DNA of 64,000 nucleotides from the NCBI GenBank assembly GCA_016786845.1, contig JAEUVB010000009.1:1-64000 (forward strand), read 5' to 3'. Each line of letters begins with the position of its first letter. Position 1 is the first letter of the stretch. Source of the stretch: Chitinophagaceae bacterium. Lineage in GTDB: Bacteria; Bacteroidota; Bacteroidia; Chitinophagales; Chitinophagaceae. This document shows, one piece after another, positions 39,533 through 49,300 of this stretch. The position numbers and the translations under genes were made by a program. Under the pieces are notes generated by a model, which saw nothing but the letters and a program-made list of their open reading frames with translations, searched no databases and had not been told where the DNA came from.

Positions 39533-40537
39533 TTATTTGACTAAGTAATGAATTTTTGTCAGCCATTTGCTGGTATCTTTCTCCATACCCGGATCGGTTA
39601 AATATTCTTCAACCACTTGCTCGGGGTGGTCAATTCCTTTTTGTTTAATCAAGGAATCCAATGCTGCATAGGCCATTTGTGTTTTATCATAAGCCCCGTA
39701 ATAATCAATTGTGTATTCATTCATCGAAGGAATTGAAATGATTTGATAATCCGGATTTGAAATTTGTGAATTGGAAACAGGCATTGCCGCGGCCATATCA
39801 GTCATTTGTGTTTGCATATTCCAATCCCAAAACAAACCGCTGGGAGGACCAATGATATCTTGTTTGGCCAATTCACCAATTTTAGGTAAGTGAGTTTCAA
39901 AGTATTTACTAATATCCTTAAACGCAACCATCGATCGTTTACCCAAGTAATTTTTGGCTTCGAATTTAGAAGATTTAATCAAGTATCCATTCATGGTAAC
40001 GCCGGCTTTACCGGATTGAATATATTCATCCAGATTTTTTAATCCTTTATCAAAATCCTTTTTAATGGAACCATTCATATTCATGATGAACATTAAACCC
40101 CGGATGATAAAAGGGAAATCCTTCCGATCCTGCATGGTCCAAATGATATCTGTTTTATTTCCATTTTGTTTTATTTCCATCACTACATCTGAAGTAGCAT
40201 CCCAGTCTTTAAAAGTTAATTCGGATTTGATCATTTTATTGGGGACGACTTCATTAAAAAGCATACTTCCTGATCCACTTTTCTCAGACTCCCATGAGTA
40301 GGTTGCACCTTTGCCGGAGGTCGTTGGCCCCCAAGTGAGTTTCATGCCCGGGTCTTCTTTCATCCATTTACTCCAATTAGGCCAATTTTTAAAATCACCT
40401 ATTTGGTCGTAAAGCATTTCTGGTGAGCAGGAATAGGAGTAGGATGCGCTCACATTGGTTTTTTTCGGGCCTGCGAGGCAAAGAATCAGATAGATGCCAA
40501 GCAGTGCAATGATAATCAAAAGGATCTTTTTTAACAT
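39533..40537 (-). CDS. SRPBCC-domain protein with GyrI-like C-terminal domain
   Basis: The start is set at the ATG at 40537 (MLKKILLIIIALLGIYLIL), 16 codons inside the longest frame, because it begins with the membrane anchor. About 334 residues. One N-terminal transmembrane helix, then an SRPBCC (START-like, polyketide-cyclase type) domain at about 25-175 (IGDFKNWPNWSKWM), then an AraC effector-binding/GyrI-like domain at about 190-334 (PPSGLFWDWN, MAYAALDSLIKQKG). This pairing is common in Bacteroidota and suggests binding of a hydrophobic small molecule; the ligand is not known. Single gene, convergent with nusG. Confidence 0.82.
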   Translation of the reverse strand: MLKKILLIIIALLGIYLILCLAGPKKTNVSASYSYSCSPEMLYDQIGDFKNWPNWSKWMKEDPGMKLTWGPTTSGKGATYSWESEKSGSGSMLFNEVVPNKMIKSELTFKDWDATSDVVMEIKQNGNKTDIIWTMQDRKDFPFIIRGLMFIMNMNGSIKKDFDKGLKNLDEYIQSGKAGVTMNGYLIKSSKFEAKNYLGKRSMVAFKDISKYFETHLPKIGELAKQDIIGPPSGLFWDWNMQTQMTDMAAAMPVSNSQISNPDYQIISIPSMNEYTIDYYGAYDKTQMAYAALDSLIKQKGIDHPEQVVEEYLTDPGMEKDTSKWLTKIHYLVK

Positions 40538-40819
40538 AGAATAAGTTTTAAGGTTTGGGTATACAAGATAAAATTCAAAAAACAATACCCGAAATATATA
40601 GGGCCTATTAACGTATAGTATATTTGTATATAGCTAAATAATTGATTTTTATTTAATTATAACTTAACATAATATTAATTATGGGAATAATAAATATGAT
40701 GGATACTGTAGCTTTATTCATGTGAAAAACCTCTTGGAACTTTGTCCAGGCATGATAGCGAAATGAAATTACAATTGATAACCAAATGAACTACGGCTGC
40801 TGTAGCTGATTAAATCGAA

Positions 40820-42754
40820 TTACAATTGTCCTGATGAAATCTCCGATGCGTATACCGCGGCAAAATCCATGGCAGCTTCAAAAATCGCCTGAGCGTCATA
40901 TCCGCATTCGCGATGTAATTCTGAAGGTTTACCATGTTCGATAATTCGATCCGGAATTCCTAACATTTTCACATTCGGTTTGTATTGATGTTCAGCAAAA
41001 AATTCAAGACATGCTGATCCGAATCCACCCATAATACTGCCATCTTCTATGGTAATAACATGCTGGAAATGCTGTCCAACATAATGTAATATTTCCTCAT
41101 CTAAAGGTTTAACAAACCTCATGTTATAATGCTCAGGATCAATACCTTGTGATTTTAACATTTCGGTTGCCTTGATGACAAAATTACCGGGATGGCCTAT
41201 AGAAAGAATGGCAATTTGCTTACCTCTTTGTACTAATTGGCCTTTACCTACCTGCATCTTTTTAAACGGAGTTTCCCATGCCGGCATGACGCCTTCACCT
41301 CGGGGATAACGAATGACGAAAGGCTGCTCATTATCCTCAGACTGGGCTGTGTACATCAAATCTCTGAGTTCTTCTTCGTTCATCGGAGCCGAAATGATCA
41401 TATTTGGAATGCATCGTAAATAGGGAATGTCATAAGCTCCATGGTGCGTTGGCCCGTCATCACCTACCAATCCGGCTCGGTCCAAACAAAAAATGACCGG
41501 CAATTTTTGGATAGCTACATCATGAACTACCTGATCATAGCCTCTTTGCATAAATGAGGAGTAAATATTGCAAAATACCCGCATTCCCTGAGTTGCGAGT
41601 CCGGCGCTTAAGGTAACCGCATGCTGCTCGCAAATTCCAACATCTATCGCTCGATCCGGCATTTCGGCCATCATGTATTTTAATGAACATCCCGATGGCA
41701 TGGCCGGTGTTATTCCCATGATTTTAGGATTGTCTTTCGCTAAGGAAATAATCGACTTGCCAAATACATCCTGATACTTGGGTGCCTGGGGCGTATCAAA
41801 TTCAACCCTACGAATCTTACCGGTTGTTTTGTCAAATAGTCCTGGTGCGTGCCATAAGGTTTGATCCTTTTCTGCAAGATCGTAACCCTTTCCTTTTATC
41901 GTATTGATATGCAATATTTTAGGTCCACTTATCTTTTGTAAATCTTTAAGTGTTTCTACTAGTTTTAAAACATTGTGTCCATCTACCTGCCCAAAATACC
42001 TCAGCCCTAACCCTTCAAATAAATTACTTGTTTTGGAAACAACACCTTTTATCCCTGCCTCTATTTTTGAGGCCATTTTTTGATGAAATTCGCCGAAAGG
42101 CATTTTCCCGATCAATTTCCAAATGTCATCCCTCACTTTGTTATAGGTTCCAGAAGTGGTAATATCGGTCAGGTATTCTTTCAAAGATCCCACATTAGGA
42201 TCTATACTCATGTTATTGTCATTCAATATGATCAATATATTCGCTCCGCAAGATCCCGCATGTTGCAATGCCTCAAATGGTAAACCGGCAGTCATGGCCC
42301 CGTCTCCTATAATGGCGATATGTTGCCGATCATGTTCACCATTCAATTGACTCGCAATGGCCATACCCAGTGCAGCTGAAATGGAAGTGGAAGAATGTCC
42401 AACTCCAAATGCATCATACTCACTTTCACTTCTTTTAGGAAATCCACTGATTCCCTGATATTTACGGTTCGTATGAAAAACGGATCGTCTGCCGGTAAGA
42501 ATTTTATGTCCATAAGCCTGATGGCCAACATCCCAAACCAATTGGTCATAAGGTGTTTGAAAGACATAATGTAGCGCTACAGTTAGTTCTACCACCCCTA
42601 AACTCGCGCCAAAATGCCCGCCGTTTACACTGACACAATCGATAATAAATTGTCTTAGTTCATTACAAACCTGCTGTAGTTCATCTTTTCTCAACTTTTT
42701 GAGATCGGAAGGATAGTTTATTTGACTCAACAGCGGACCGGCAGAAATCTCCAT
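40820..42754 (-). CDS. dxs: 1-deoxy-D-xylulose-5-phosphate synthase
   Basis: 644 residues, complete. Thiamine-diphosphate binding part with GDGAMTAG (near 150) and NDNNMSID; transketolase pyrimidine-binding domain with AFCNIYSSFMQRGYDQVVHD-type segment, DRAGLVGDDGPTHHG; C-terminal transketolase domain with TIEDGSIMGGFG. It condenses pyruvate and glyceraldehyde 3-phosphate in the first step of the MEP isoprenoid pathway. Divergent from the EI24 gene; a TAnnTTTG element lies about 30 bases upstream. Single transcription unit. Confidence 0.96.
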   Translation of the reverse strand: MEISAGPLLSQINYPSDLKKLRKDELQQVCNELRQFIIDCVSVNGGHFGASLGVVELTVALHYVFQTPYDQLVWDVGHQAYGHKILTGRRSVFHTNRKYQGISGFPKRSESEYDAFGVGHSSTSISAALGMAIASQLNGEHDRQHIAIIGDGAMTAGLPFEALQHAGSCGANILIILNDNNMSIDPNVGSLKEYLTDITTSGTYNKVRDDIWKLIGKMPFGEFHQKMASKIEAGIKGVVSKTSNLFEGLGLRYFGQVDGHNVLKLVETLKDLQKISGPKILHINTIKGKGYDLAEKDQTLWHAPGLFDKTTGKIRRVEFDTPQAPKYQDVFGKSIISLAKDNPKIMGITPAMPSGCSLKYMMAEMPDRAIDVGICEQHAVTLSAGLATQGMRVFCNIYSSFMQRGYDQVVHDVAIQKLPVIFCLDRAGLVGDDGPTHHGAYDIPYLRCIPNMIISAPMNEEELRDLMYTAQSEDNEQPFVIRYPRGEGVMPAWETPFKKMQVGKGQLVQRGKQIAILSIGHPGNFVIKATEMLKSQGIDPEHYNMRFVKPLDEEILHYVGQHFQHVITIEDGSIMGGFGSACLEFFAEHQYKPNVKMLGIPDRIIEHGKPSELHRECGYDAQAIFEAAMDFAAVYASEISSGQL

Positions 42755-42783
42755 GTAGGGTGATGATATTAATTTGTATCCTT

Positions 42784-42791
42784 CAAAAATA
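42784..42791 (-). promoter_or_regulatory. Possible dxs -7 promoter element
   Basis: The complement reads TATTTTTG (TAnnTTTG), 29 bases before the dxs ATG. A TTG lies 23 bases further upstream, slightly beyond the usual spacing. Confidence 0.4.
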
Positions 42792-42855
42792 ATGAATTAA
42801 TAGAATGTTTACATCAAATATTTGTAAAAAAATAATTTGTTTTAAGCTTAAAAGT

Positions 42856-42863
42856 TACTTTTG
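42856..42863 (+). promoter_or_regulatory. -7 promoter element of the EI24 gene
   Basis: TACTTTTG ends five bases before the ATG at 42869, again predicting a very short leader. The only nearby TTG is 16 bases upstream. Confidence 0.45.
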
Positions 42864-42868
42864 ACCAT

Positions 42869-43633
42869 ATGAGCTTTTTAAATGATTTGAAAGTTTCCAT
42901 CATTTCGTATAAACGCGCAATACAGTTTATCAAATCCCATCATTTAGGAAGGTTAATTCTGCTTTCTTCCTGCCTATACTTTTTTATAGCAGTTTTGGTT
43001 GGAGTACTTCTTTGGTTCGCTTCTGAGGATTTATTGAACATGATTAAGAACTTGTCAGTGATCAAATGGTTGTTTTCCATCACTCATTCGTTTCGATGGT
43101 TGGAATATATTTTTCGCATAGGATTATATGTTGCAATATTCTTTTTCTTCCTGTCTATTTATAAATTTCTTTTTTTGACATTGGCTTCCCCACTATATGC
43201 ATATTTGTCAGAAAAAACAGCTTCTATCATTCAACATTCTTCTATTCCTTTTTCGCTTTCCGATTTTATTCATGATATGGTAAGGGGGATGATTATTTCG
43301 ACACAAAATTGTCTGAAGCAATTATTATTCACCCTTCCCCTACTCCTTTTATCATTGATTCCTATCATTGGATTATTCTTTAGTCTGCTCATTATACTCA
43401 TCGATAGCTATTATTATGGATTCTCTATGTTGGATTATAATTGTGAAAGACAGCGAATGAGTATATCCCAAAGCAAAAAATTGATTTCTTCAAGAAAAGG
43501 ATTGGCAGTCGGGAATGGATTAATTCTTTATTTTTCCTTGACTATTCCTATCTTAGGAATTCTAATCGTGGCGCCGCTATCTGTGGTGGCCGCTACCCTC
43601 TCATTCCATGATCTAAAAGAACACAAGCCTTGA
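42869..43633 (+). CDS. EI24-domain (CysZ-like) membrane protein
   Basis: 254 residues with several transmembrane helices (about 30-52, 85-115, 150-185 and 215-245) in the arrangement of EI24/CysZ proteins. Characteristic are LASPLYAYLSEKTASI after the second helix and LIDSYYYGFSMLDYNCERQRMS before a basic loop. CysZ in Proteobacteria mediates sulphate uptake; whether this relative transports sulphate is unproven and there is no cysteine-biosynthesis gene nearby. Its stop overlaps the TTG start of the methylase gene (TTGA), so the two are coupled. Confidence 0.85.
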   Translation: MSFLNDLKVSIISYKRAIQFIKSHHLGRLILLSSCLYFFIAVLVGVLLWFASEDLLNMIKNLSVIKWLFSITHSFRWLEYIFRIGLYVAIFFFFLSIYKFLFLTLASPLYAYLSEKTASIIQHSSIPFSLSDFIHDMVRGMIISTQNCLKQLLFTLPLLLLSLIPIIGLFFSLLIILIDSYYYGFSMLDYNCERQRMSISQSKKLISSRKGLAVGNGLILYFSLTIPILGILIVAPLSVVAATLSFHDLKEHKP

Positions 43634-44334
43634 ATCAAACTACTCTGCATTTAATTCCTTCATTACTGTCTGAAGATGGACAACATGCTTTGCCTGCTTA
43701 TTTGTGCGACCTAGTTTCTCAAATTCATATTTATTTTGTTGAAGATTTGAAAACAGCACGACGTTATCTTAAAAAATTACGTCCGCAACTGATTATCGAT
43801 GAGCAGACCTTTCATTTATTGAATGAACATACTACTGAATCGCTTACCCAAGCAGCAGCGTATTTTAAGGCGGGTAAGACAGTGGCTTATATCAGTGATG
43901 CAGGCTGCCCGGGTATTGCTGATCCCGGGCAAGATTTGGTCACTTTAGCGCATCAACATCAGGCTAAAATCGTTCCCCATGTGGGCCCAAGTTCTATCTT
44001 ATTAGCTTTGATGTCATCCGGTTTTAATGGTCAACATTTCCATTTTCATGGCTATTTGCCAAATAAGCAACCTGCATTGACTCAGAAAATAAAATTGTTG
44101 GAAATGGAAAGTAAGCAAACCGCCTGTTCCCAAATTTTTATTGAAACCCCGTACCGAAATAATCAATTATTGCAGGAATTAATTAAAACATGTCATCCGG
44201 CCACTCGAATTTGTATAGCCGCCGATCTTACTTCAAGCCATGAATACATTTTAACGAAAACCATTGCAGATTGGAAAACTGCTCCAGGTGATTGGCACAA
44301 AAGACCTGCGGTCTTTCTCTTATTTGCAGGCTAG
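43630..44334 (+). CDS. RsmI-like SAM-dependent methyltransferase, TTG start
   Basis: 234 residues. A tetrapyrrole-methylase fold: IPSLLSEDG at the N-terminus, TVAYISDAGCPGIADPG (about 81-98, the RsmI-type signature), GPSSILLALMSSGF and the later IETPYRNNQLL. RsmI methylates the 2'-O of C1402 in 16S rRNA; this shorter Bacteroidota branch is only related, and its substrate is not certain. The start is a TTG overlapping the stop of the EI24 gene; there is no ATG near the conserved N-terminus. It converges on the next gene with two bases between stops. Confidence 0.85.
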   Translation: MNQTTLHLIPSLLSEDGQHALPAYLCDLVSQIHIYFVEDLKTARRYLKKLRPQLIIDEQTFHLLNEHTTESLTQAAAYFKAGKTVAYISDAGCPGIADPGQDLVTLAHQHQAKIVPHVGPSSILLALMSSGFNGQHFHFHGYLPNKQPALTQKIKLLEMESKQTACSQIFIETPYRNNQLLQELIKTCHPATRICIAADLTSSHEYILTKTIADWKTAPGDWHKRPAVFLLFAG

Positions 44335-44336
44335 GT

Positions 44337-44753
44337 TTATAAAGGATTGTTATAAGAAGACGTACTCACACTTTCTATTCGATCAATGATGTATTGGCCA
44401 TTCTCTTGATTCTTTCCGTTGTAATTCTCTCCTCTCCATGGAAGATTTTTTCGATACTGTATATAATGGACCTTAATCGTCTTGCCCAATACTTTTTCAA
44501 GACTATCGGCAAGACTGATATCCGTAACAGAAAAATAAAAATTATTGGTGTTGATGGTCCCCCCCTGAATGGATCTCAAACCCGGTTGTATCATTTCACC
44601 TTCATAGGTTTTAAAAATATTGCCTTTTCTGGAAAACTTATAAAGTATACCCTCCCGGCTGCCATCACTGAAAGAATTATAATAAAACCAATAAATATAT
44701 CCGGCTGCAAATAATAAAAGGAATAAAATGGAAAGGAAAATAATCTTTTTCAT
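44337..44753 (-). CDS. Hypothetical membrane-anchored protein
   Basis: 138 residues: a short basic N-terminus, one hydrophobic anchor (about 4-25, IIFLSILFLLLFAAGYIYWFYY), then a soluble domain with SDGSREGILYKFSRKGNIFKTYEGEM and KTIKVHYIQYRKNLPWRGE. Similar small proteins occur widely in Bacteroidota as uncharacterised (sometimes misnamed) entries. I recognise no catalytic motif. The domain would face the periplasm. The 250-base upstream spacer up to 45004 shows no other gene. Confidence 0.7.
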   Translation of the reverse strand: MKKIIFLSILFLLLFAAGYIYWFYYNSFSDGSREGILYKFSRKGNIFKTYEGEMIQPGLRSIQGGTINTNNFYFSVTDISLADSLEKVLGKTIKVHYIQYRKNLPWRGENYNGKNQENGQYIIDRIESVSTSSYNNPL

Positions 44754-44988
44754 AAAATAGGTTCGTCCGTGTAAAAATACATCAATTCACGAATAAGTCA
44801 ACTCCGGATTAATTCAACGCCCATTTATTTTCAATAATTTGAGGGTGGGTTTTCACAGATAATCGTATGAGCCATGAAGAGACGCACCCATGTGGACATT
44901 TGCATTCTCCCGATTTGAGAAATGGTATTTCATGTGATCATGATATTTCAAAAATTTGGTTTTAATCTGAAAATGGAATGAGATGTTC

Positions 44989-44996
44989 TATTTTTG
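44989..44996 (+). promoter_or_regulatory. -7 promoter element of the 45004 gene
   Basis: TATTTTTG fits TAnnTTTG and ends seven bases before the ATG. No -33 TTG at 19-21 bases is present. Confidence 0.45.
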
Positions 44997-45003
44997 AGTT
45001 AGA

Positions 45004-46071
45004 ATGGTACGCAAATTTTTCATATTGAATGTCCTGAATATACTTTCACTGCAAGCCTATAATCAGAAGAACATTCATATTGCCAATACAAACGAAACAA
45101 AGGAATCGGTATTATTTCATGTTTCTAACGTTGACCTTACCACTATTCAACACGACACCATTGCTTACTACAGTTCCGGAAAAAGGAAATCAGTTCTAAA
45201 TACTTTACTTCCGGACGATATTAAATTGGACTTTTTGCTATTTATCAAAGACCATTTTGTTCAGTCTCCGAAAGGATTGCCGATCATTATGAAAATCACT
45301 CACCTAAAGGTACACGCCTTTCAACCGAATAAACTATCGGCCGAGGATACACTGATTTTTGACTGTAGCTTCTATAGTCATTGGGAAGGGAAAAAAGAAC
45401 ATTTATTTGATTTTCATGCCAGAAATTCATTTGGTTCATCTGATGCAAGGTTGTTGTTCTTTGAACAGTATTTATCTCGTATGATAAGCAGTGCAGTTTC
45501 AACCTTTAATAAAGCCTTTAAGAATAATACAGATTGGCAAAGCATCAATCAAAAAGAGGTCTCCCCTATCCGTCGAATCATTCAGCATAATTTATTTGAA
45601 AAAGGTGATAGTATTGCTTGTGACAAGGGTTTTCAACTTAAAAAAGAATATTTTACAACAAAGAAAAATGATTCTTCATTCATGGACAGAATGTGTCGGT
45701 TTGTATTCACCTATCAGGTATTATATGAAGAATCGAAAAATGGGATTGACCTAAATATCCATACGTTTTCATTTTTTGATCGGCGGAGGAGTTATTTGAA
45801 TCCGGATGTTGATCATGATAACTGGATACGATATCAACAAGGACATGCAGACTTATGTAGCATTTTTGGTATGCGCCTAAAAAGTCAATTGAATGATTAT
45901 CCATTGACAATTGGAAATTTCAGAACGGAAATCAATCAAATCTATAATTCATTGTTTGATGAATATGTAAGACTTCGCAAACAATATCAAGATGAGACCG
46001 CGGAAGGAACTAACCCGGGTATTTTACAACAATGGCGAATTCAAATAGACCATTGGTTAAATGAACTTTGA
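45004..46071 (+). CDS. Hypothetical protein with degenerate HExxH-like motif
   Basis: 355 residues, not recognised with confidence. The N-terminus (FFILNVLNILSLQAYNQ) could be a weak signal peptide. Near residue 277 the segment WIRYQQGHADLCSIFGMRLKSQL resembles the HEQGHFDI zinc-peptidase helix of DUF922-type proteins, but the first His and the catalytic Glu are replaced by Tyr and Gln. So it is either an inactive descendant or an unrelated look-alike. The middle has SFYSHWEGKKEHLFDFHAR. A promoter-like element precedes the ATG by seven bases. It stands alone between two minus-strand transcription units. Confidence 0.6.
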   Translation: MVRKFFILNVLNILSLQAYNQKNIHIANTNETKESVLFHVSNVDLTTIQHDTIAYYSSGKRKSVLNTLLPDDIKLDFLLFIKDHFVQSPKGLPIIMKITHLKVHAFQPNKLSAEDTLIFDCSFYSHWEGKKEHLFDFHARNSFGSSDARLLFFEQYLSRMISSAVSTFNKAFKNNTDWQSINQKEVSPIRRIIQHNLFEKGDSIACDKGFQLKKEYFTTKKNDSSFMDRMCRFVFTYQVLYEESKNGIDLNIHTFSFFDRRRSYLNPDVDHDNWIRYQQGHADLCSIFGMRLKSQLNDYPLTIGNFRTEINQIYNSLFDEYVRLRKQYQDETAEGTNPGILQQWRIQIDHWLNEL

Positions 46072-46286
46072 TTGAGTGAGGTGGGCATGATGCATTTTTA
46101 CTCTTGGCATTAAAAATTTAACACGATTCGACTTATTCAAATGGATGACAGAATTGATCTGCATGACACAGTTGAATTTTTCAATTGATTATTTTCATAC
46201 ACCCAAACAAGCAACTTCCTCCTTTGGTAATCTTAAAAATGATTGTATTCAGAAATCGAAAATGTTCGAAGCTAATTTCGCACCAT

Positions 46287-46319
46287 AAAAAAACAGCTGC
46301 CGGATCAGGGCAGCTGTTT
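46287..46319 (-). terminator. Rho-independent terminator of the first T9SS paralogue
   Basis: On the minus strand, AAACAGCTGCC and GGCAGCTGTTT form an 11-bp stem with a 7-base loop, followed by a T run (complement of 46287-46293). It lies about 25 bases past the stop of the gene ending at 46342. Confidence 0.9.
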
Positions 46320-46341
46320 CATTTTCATATAAATACTCGAA

Positions 46342-49300
46342 TTAATTTTTTCTTATGGTCTGAGAATAATTTAATCCTTTTTCATTTGTAATTCGGATCA
46401 TATATACCCCATCAGACAGTCCTTGCAAACTAACCAAAGTTTGATTCGCTCCTGCCTGTAGTTGCATATCGACAGCACGTACAACACGTCCTGCAGCATC
46501 CATGATTTTCAAATTAGCAATAGTTGATTTGTCAATTTGAATGTCTACATGTAATTCTGTGTTTACCGGATTAGGATACAATGTGACTAAACTTTCATTT
46601 CCGAAATAGACATCCACAACTGGACTGTAAGTCTTTTGTCCATCCAAATCATTTTGCTGCAAACGGTAATAGTTATGTCCATTATTAGGCGTAAGATCCG
46701 TATAGGTGTAATCCAATTGAGTAGAGCTATTTCCATTGATTCCTTTACTTGGAATTGCGGCTGATAATTCTGAGAAGGATTTCCCGTCACGACTGCGTTC
46801 AACAATGAAATGACTATTATTTTGTTCGCTGCTGGTGCTCCATTTCAATAAGGAAGTGCTTTCCACTCTATTTCCGGTGAAGCTCAACAGGGAAACCGGT
46901 AATGGAATATTCAATGGATTTTGAGAATGCGCATAGAAATAAGAGAATCCGCTTACAGGGAAGCAAACGGTCCAAACCGTTGTAGCCGGATCATAAGATG
47001 ATGTGATCATGCTGTTCGGAATCGCTGTGGCAATATGACCGGGAGTAAAAATATCACCATTGTCCACTTTCGTAATGGCTAAATTGACTGCATTACCCGG
47101 TGAAAGTGCAGTAGGTAATGCAGGCCATATCGGAACGGCTGAAGCATTAAACTGTTGGAAGTCATCATCCAGGTAGTACAAACAAACCATGGCACTGTCA
47201 TTATTTGTCGGTACGATATTATACACCCTGTTGACATAAGGCTGTCCATTGTGAAACTGAGTAATACAATCTATTTCTTCACACACACTGATACTTCCTA
47301 AGTCCGTACCATCAACCACATCGAGAATCGCGGCGACTTTTTTACAATCCGTAGATGATCGGAGTGTATCCATTTGACCATCCAATAAAGTAAAATTGTT
47401 ACAACCTGCTGTACCGCATACAGAATAGTTGAACTGTACATCCTGATTAGCAATATTATTCGTAGCCGGAGCAATATCGATATAAGCTACTGCCGTATCA
47501 GAACAAGCAGGTATGGTATTCGTTACAAAAACCATATATACTGTATCCACCGTAGAAATTGCATGAGGATTAGGATGCGGTATGGTAAAGCCCGGATCCT
47601 CGAAATACAAGGTATCTGTACCTGACGGTACAGTGCTGAATTGATTAATTAATGAAGCCACATCAATAGAAGATGGAGCACATGCATTTCCTGATAATAA
47701 GGATGCCGTAAATTCCGGAACATTATTCACTTGCAAGAGTACGCTATCCGTTGAATAACAACCTGTGGCTCCAATGATTACTTTTGAATAAATAAAGTTT
47801 GTACTGGAGGTATCATTGCTGGTATTGATTATTTGACTAAATAATCCCTGATCTCCATAGTATTGCACTGTGGTATTTGGGTTATTATTTGAAACTGAAG
47901 CATTCAAGGTATTCAAATCAAAAATAGCATAATTGGTACCTGCCACCGGTTCGCAGGCTGCTAATGTATCTTGCACAGCACCGGGTACTGGATTAATAAC
48001 TAAATCAACCGGTACTCTACAAGCCGATGAACCGACACATGAAGCGTAGAATGTAGAAGTTCCGGGTGTATTCGAATTCGTCAATCCTGAACCTGCGGTA
48101 ATCAATGGATTAAACGGAGAAAAACTATAAAGGTTAGTACCACCAACCGGTACATTATACCATTCAAAGGAAGCCGGTACATATTGATAATAAATTTTCA
48201 AAGTGGCCACCGTTGGATTTCCGTTGGCATTACAATTCATAGAGGTGGCAGGAGGCTGATTGGCAGAAAAAATATTCCAGTTTCCAAGATTCAATGTACC
48301 ACCTGCTCCTAAAGCTGAATAGATATTTCCTAGCTGAGTTTGGGTAATTGAATTGGTATAGGTATAACCGGTTGGAATGCTTGTTCCTGTTGCACCCATA
48401 GCACCCGGTACAAAGATATTGGTAAATGCCGGAGGTGCCGTACCCTGAAACAGTGAAAAGCGTTGTTCTTGTGCCCAAACACAACCACCGCAAGTTGGCG
48501 GGGTATATAAATTGGTTACCGTCAAATTACCCGGTTGCGTAAATGAAGCTCCCGGAGGCAATGCCGGTAACGCAGCACTGGCAAATAAACAAGAACCTGT
48601 AGCTTGAGTCGCGGTCGGTGAACACATCGGAGGTTGCCCTGCAGCTAAAGTAAATGTGATGGTTAATGAATCATTGACAGGGGTTGCACAACCTGAAACG
48701 GTTAAGCCTTGTCCGAATGGTATGATATCATACTGACACATCTGATAATCCGGTCCGGCGGTTGGACGATAGTTCAGGCGAAGTACCGGGGTATTCAAGG
48801 AGTCGTTCACCAAAGATCCGTTACCATTTGCCAAACTTGGAATCGTTAAAGACGTATTTAAAAGATAGGATCCTCCGTCAAACATATTGACATTATTGAA
48901 TGTCACGGTTACACATGATGCACCATATGGATTCAAAGTTCCGGTTGATGCGGTCGTGGTATATTGAACCAAGCCATTAGGACCATTCACGTTTAAAGTG
49001 ACATTCACAGGATTGATCAGCAAATTGATGGTAGAGGAACCATAATTACATAGTTGTGCGGTCACCGTTTCTGTCGCTGTAAAACAGTTTCCACCGGGAG
49101 CGGTAATCGATGTAATTGAAGGGTCATATTGAGACGCCGGGATAATGTTAACTAAATAATCTTCGGTTTCTCCCCATGTAGAATTCGTCGGGCCGCATGG
49201 TTGAGCACTGGTCATTTGTGCATCATCACCACCACGGATACGCATACGCGTTACACCTGATACAGCACTTACCGGCGGCGTGATCACGATATTATGCATA

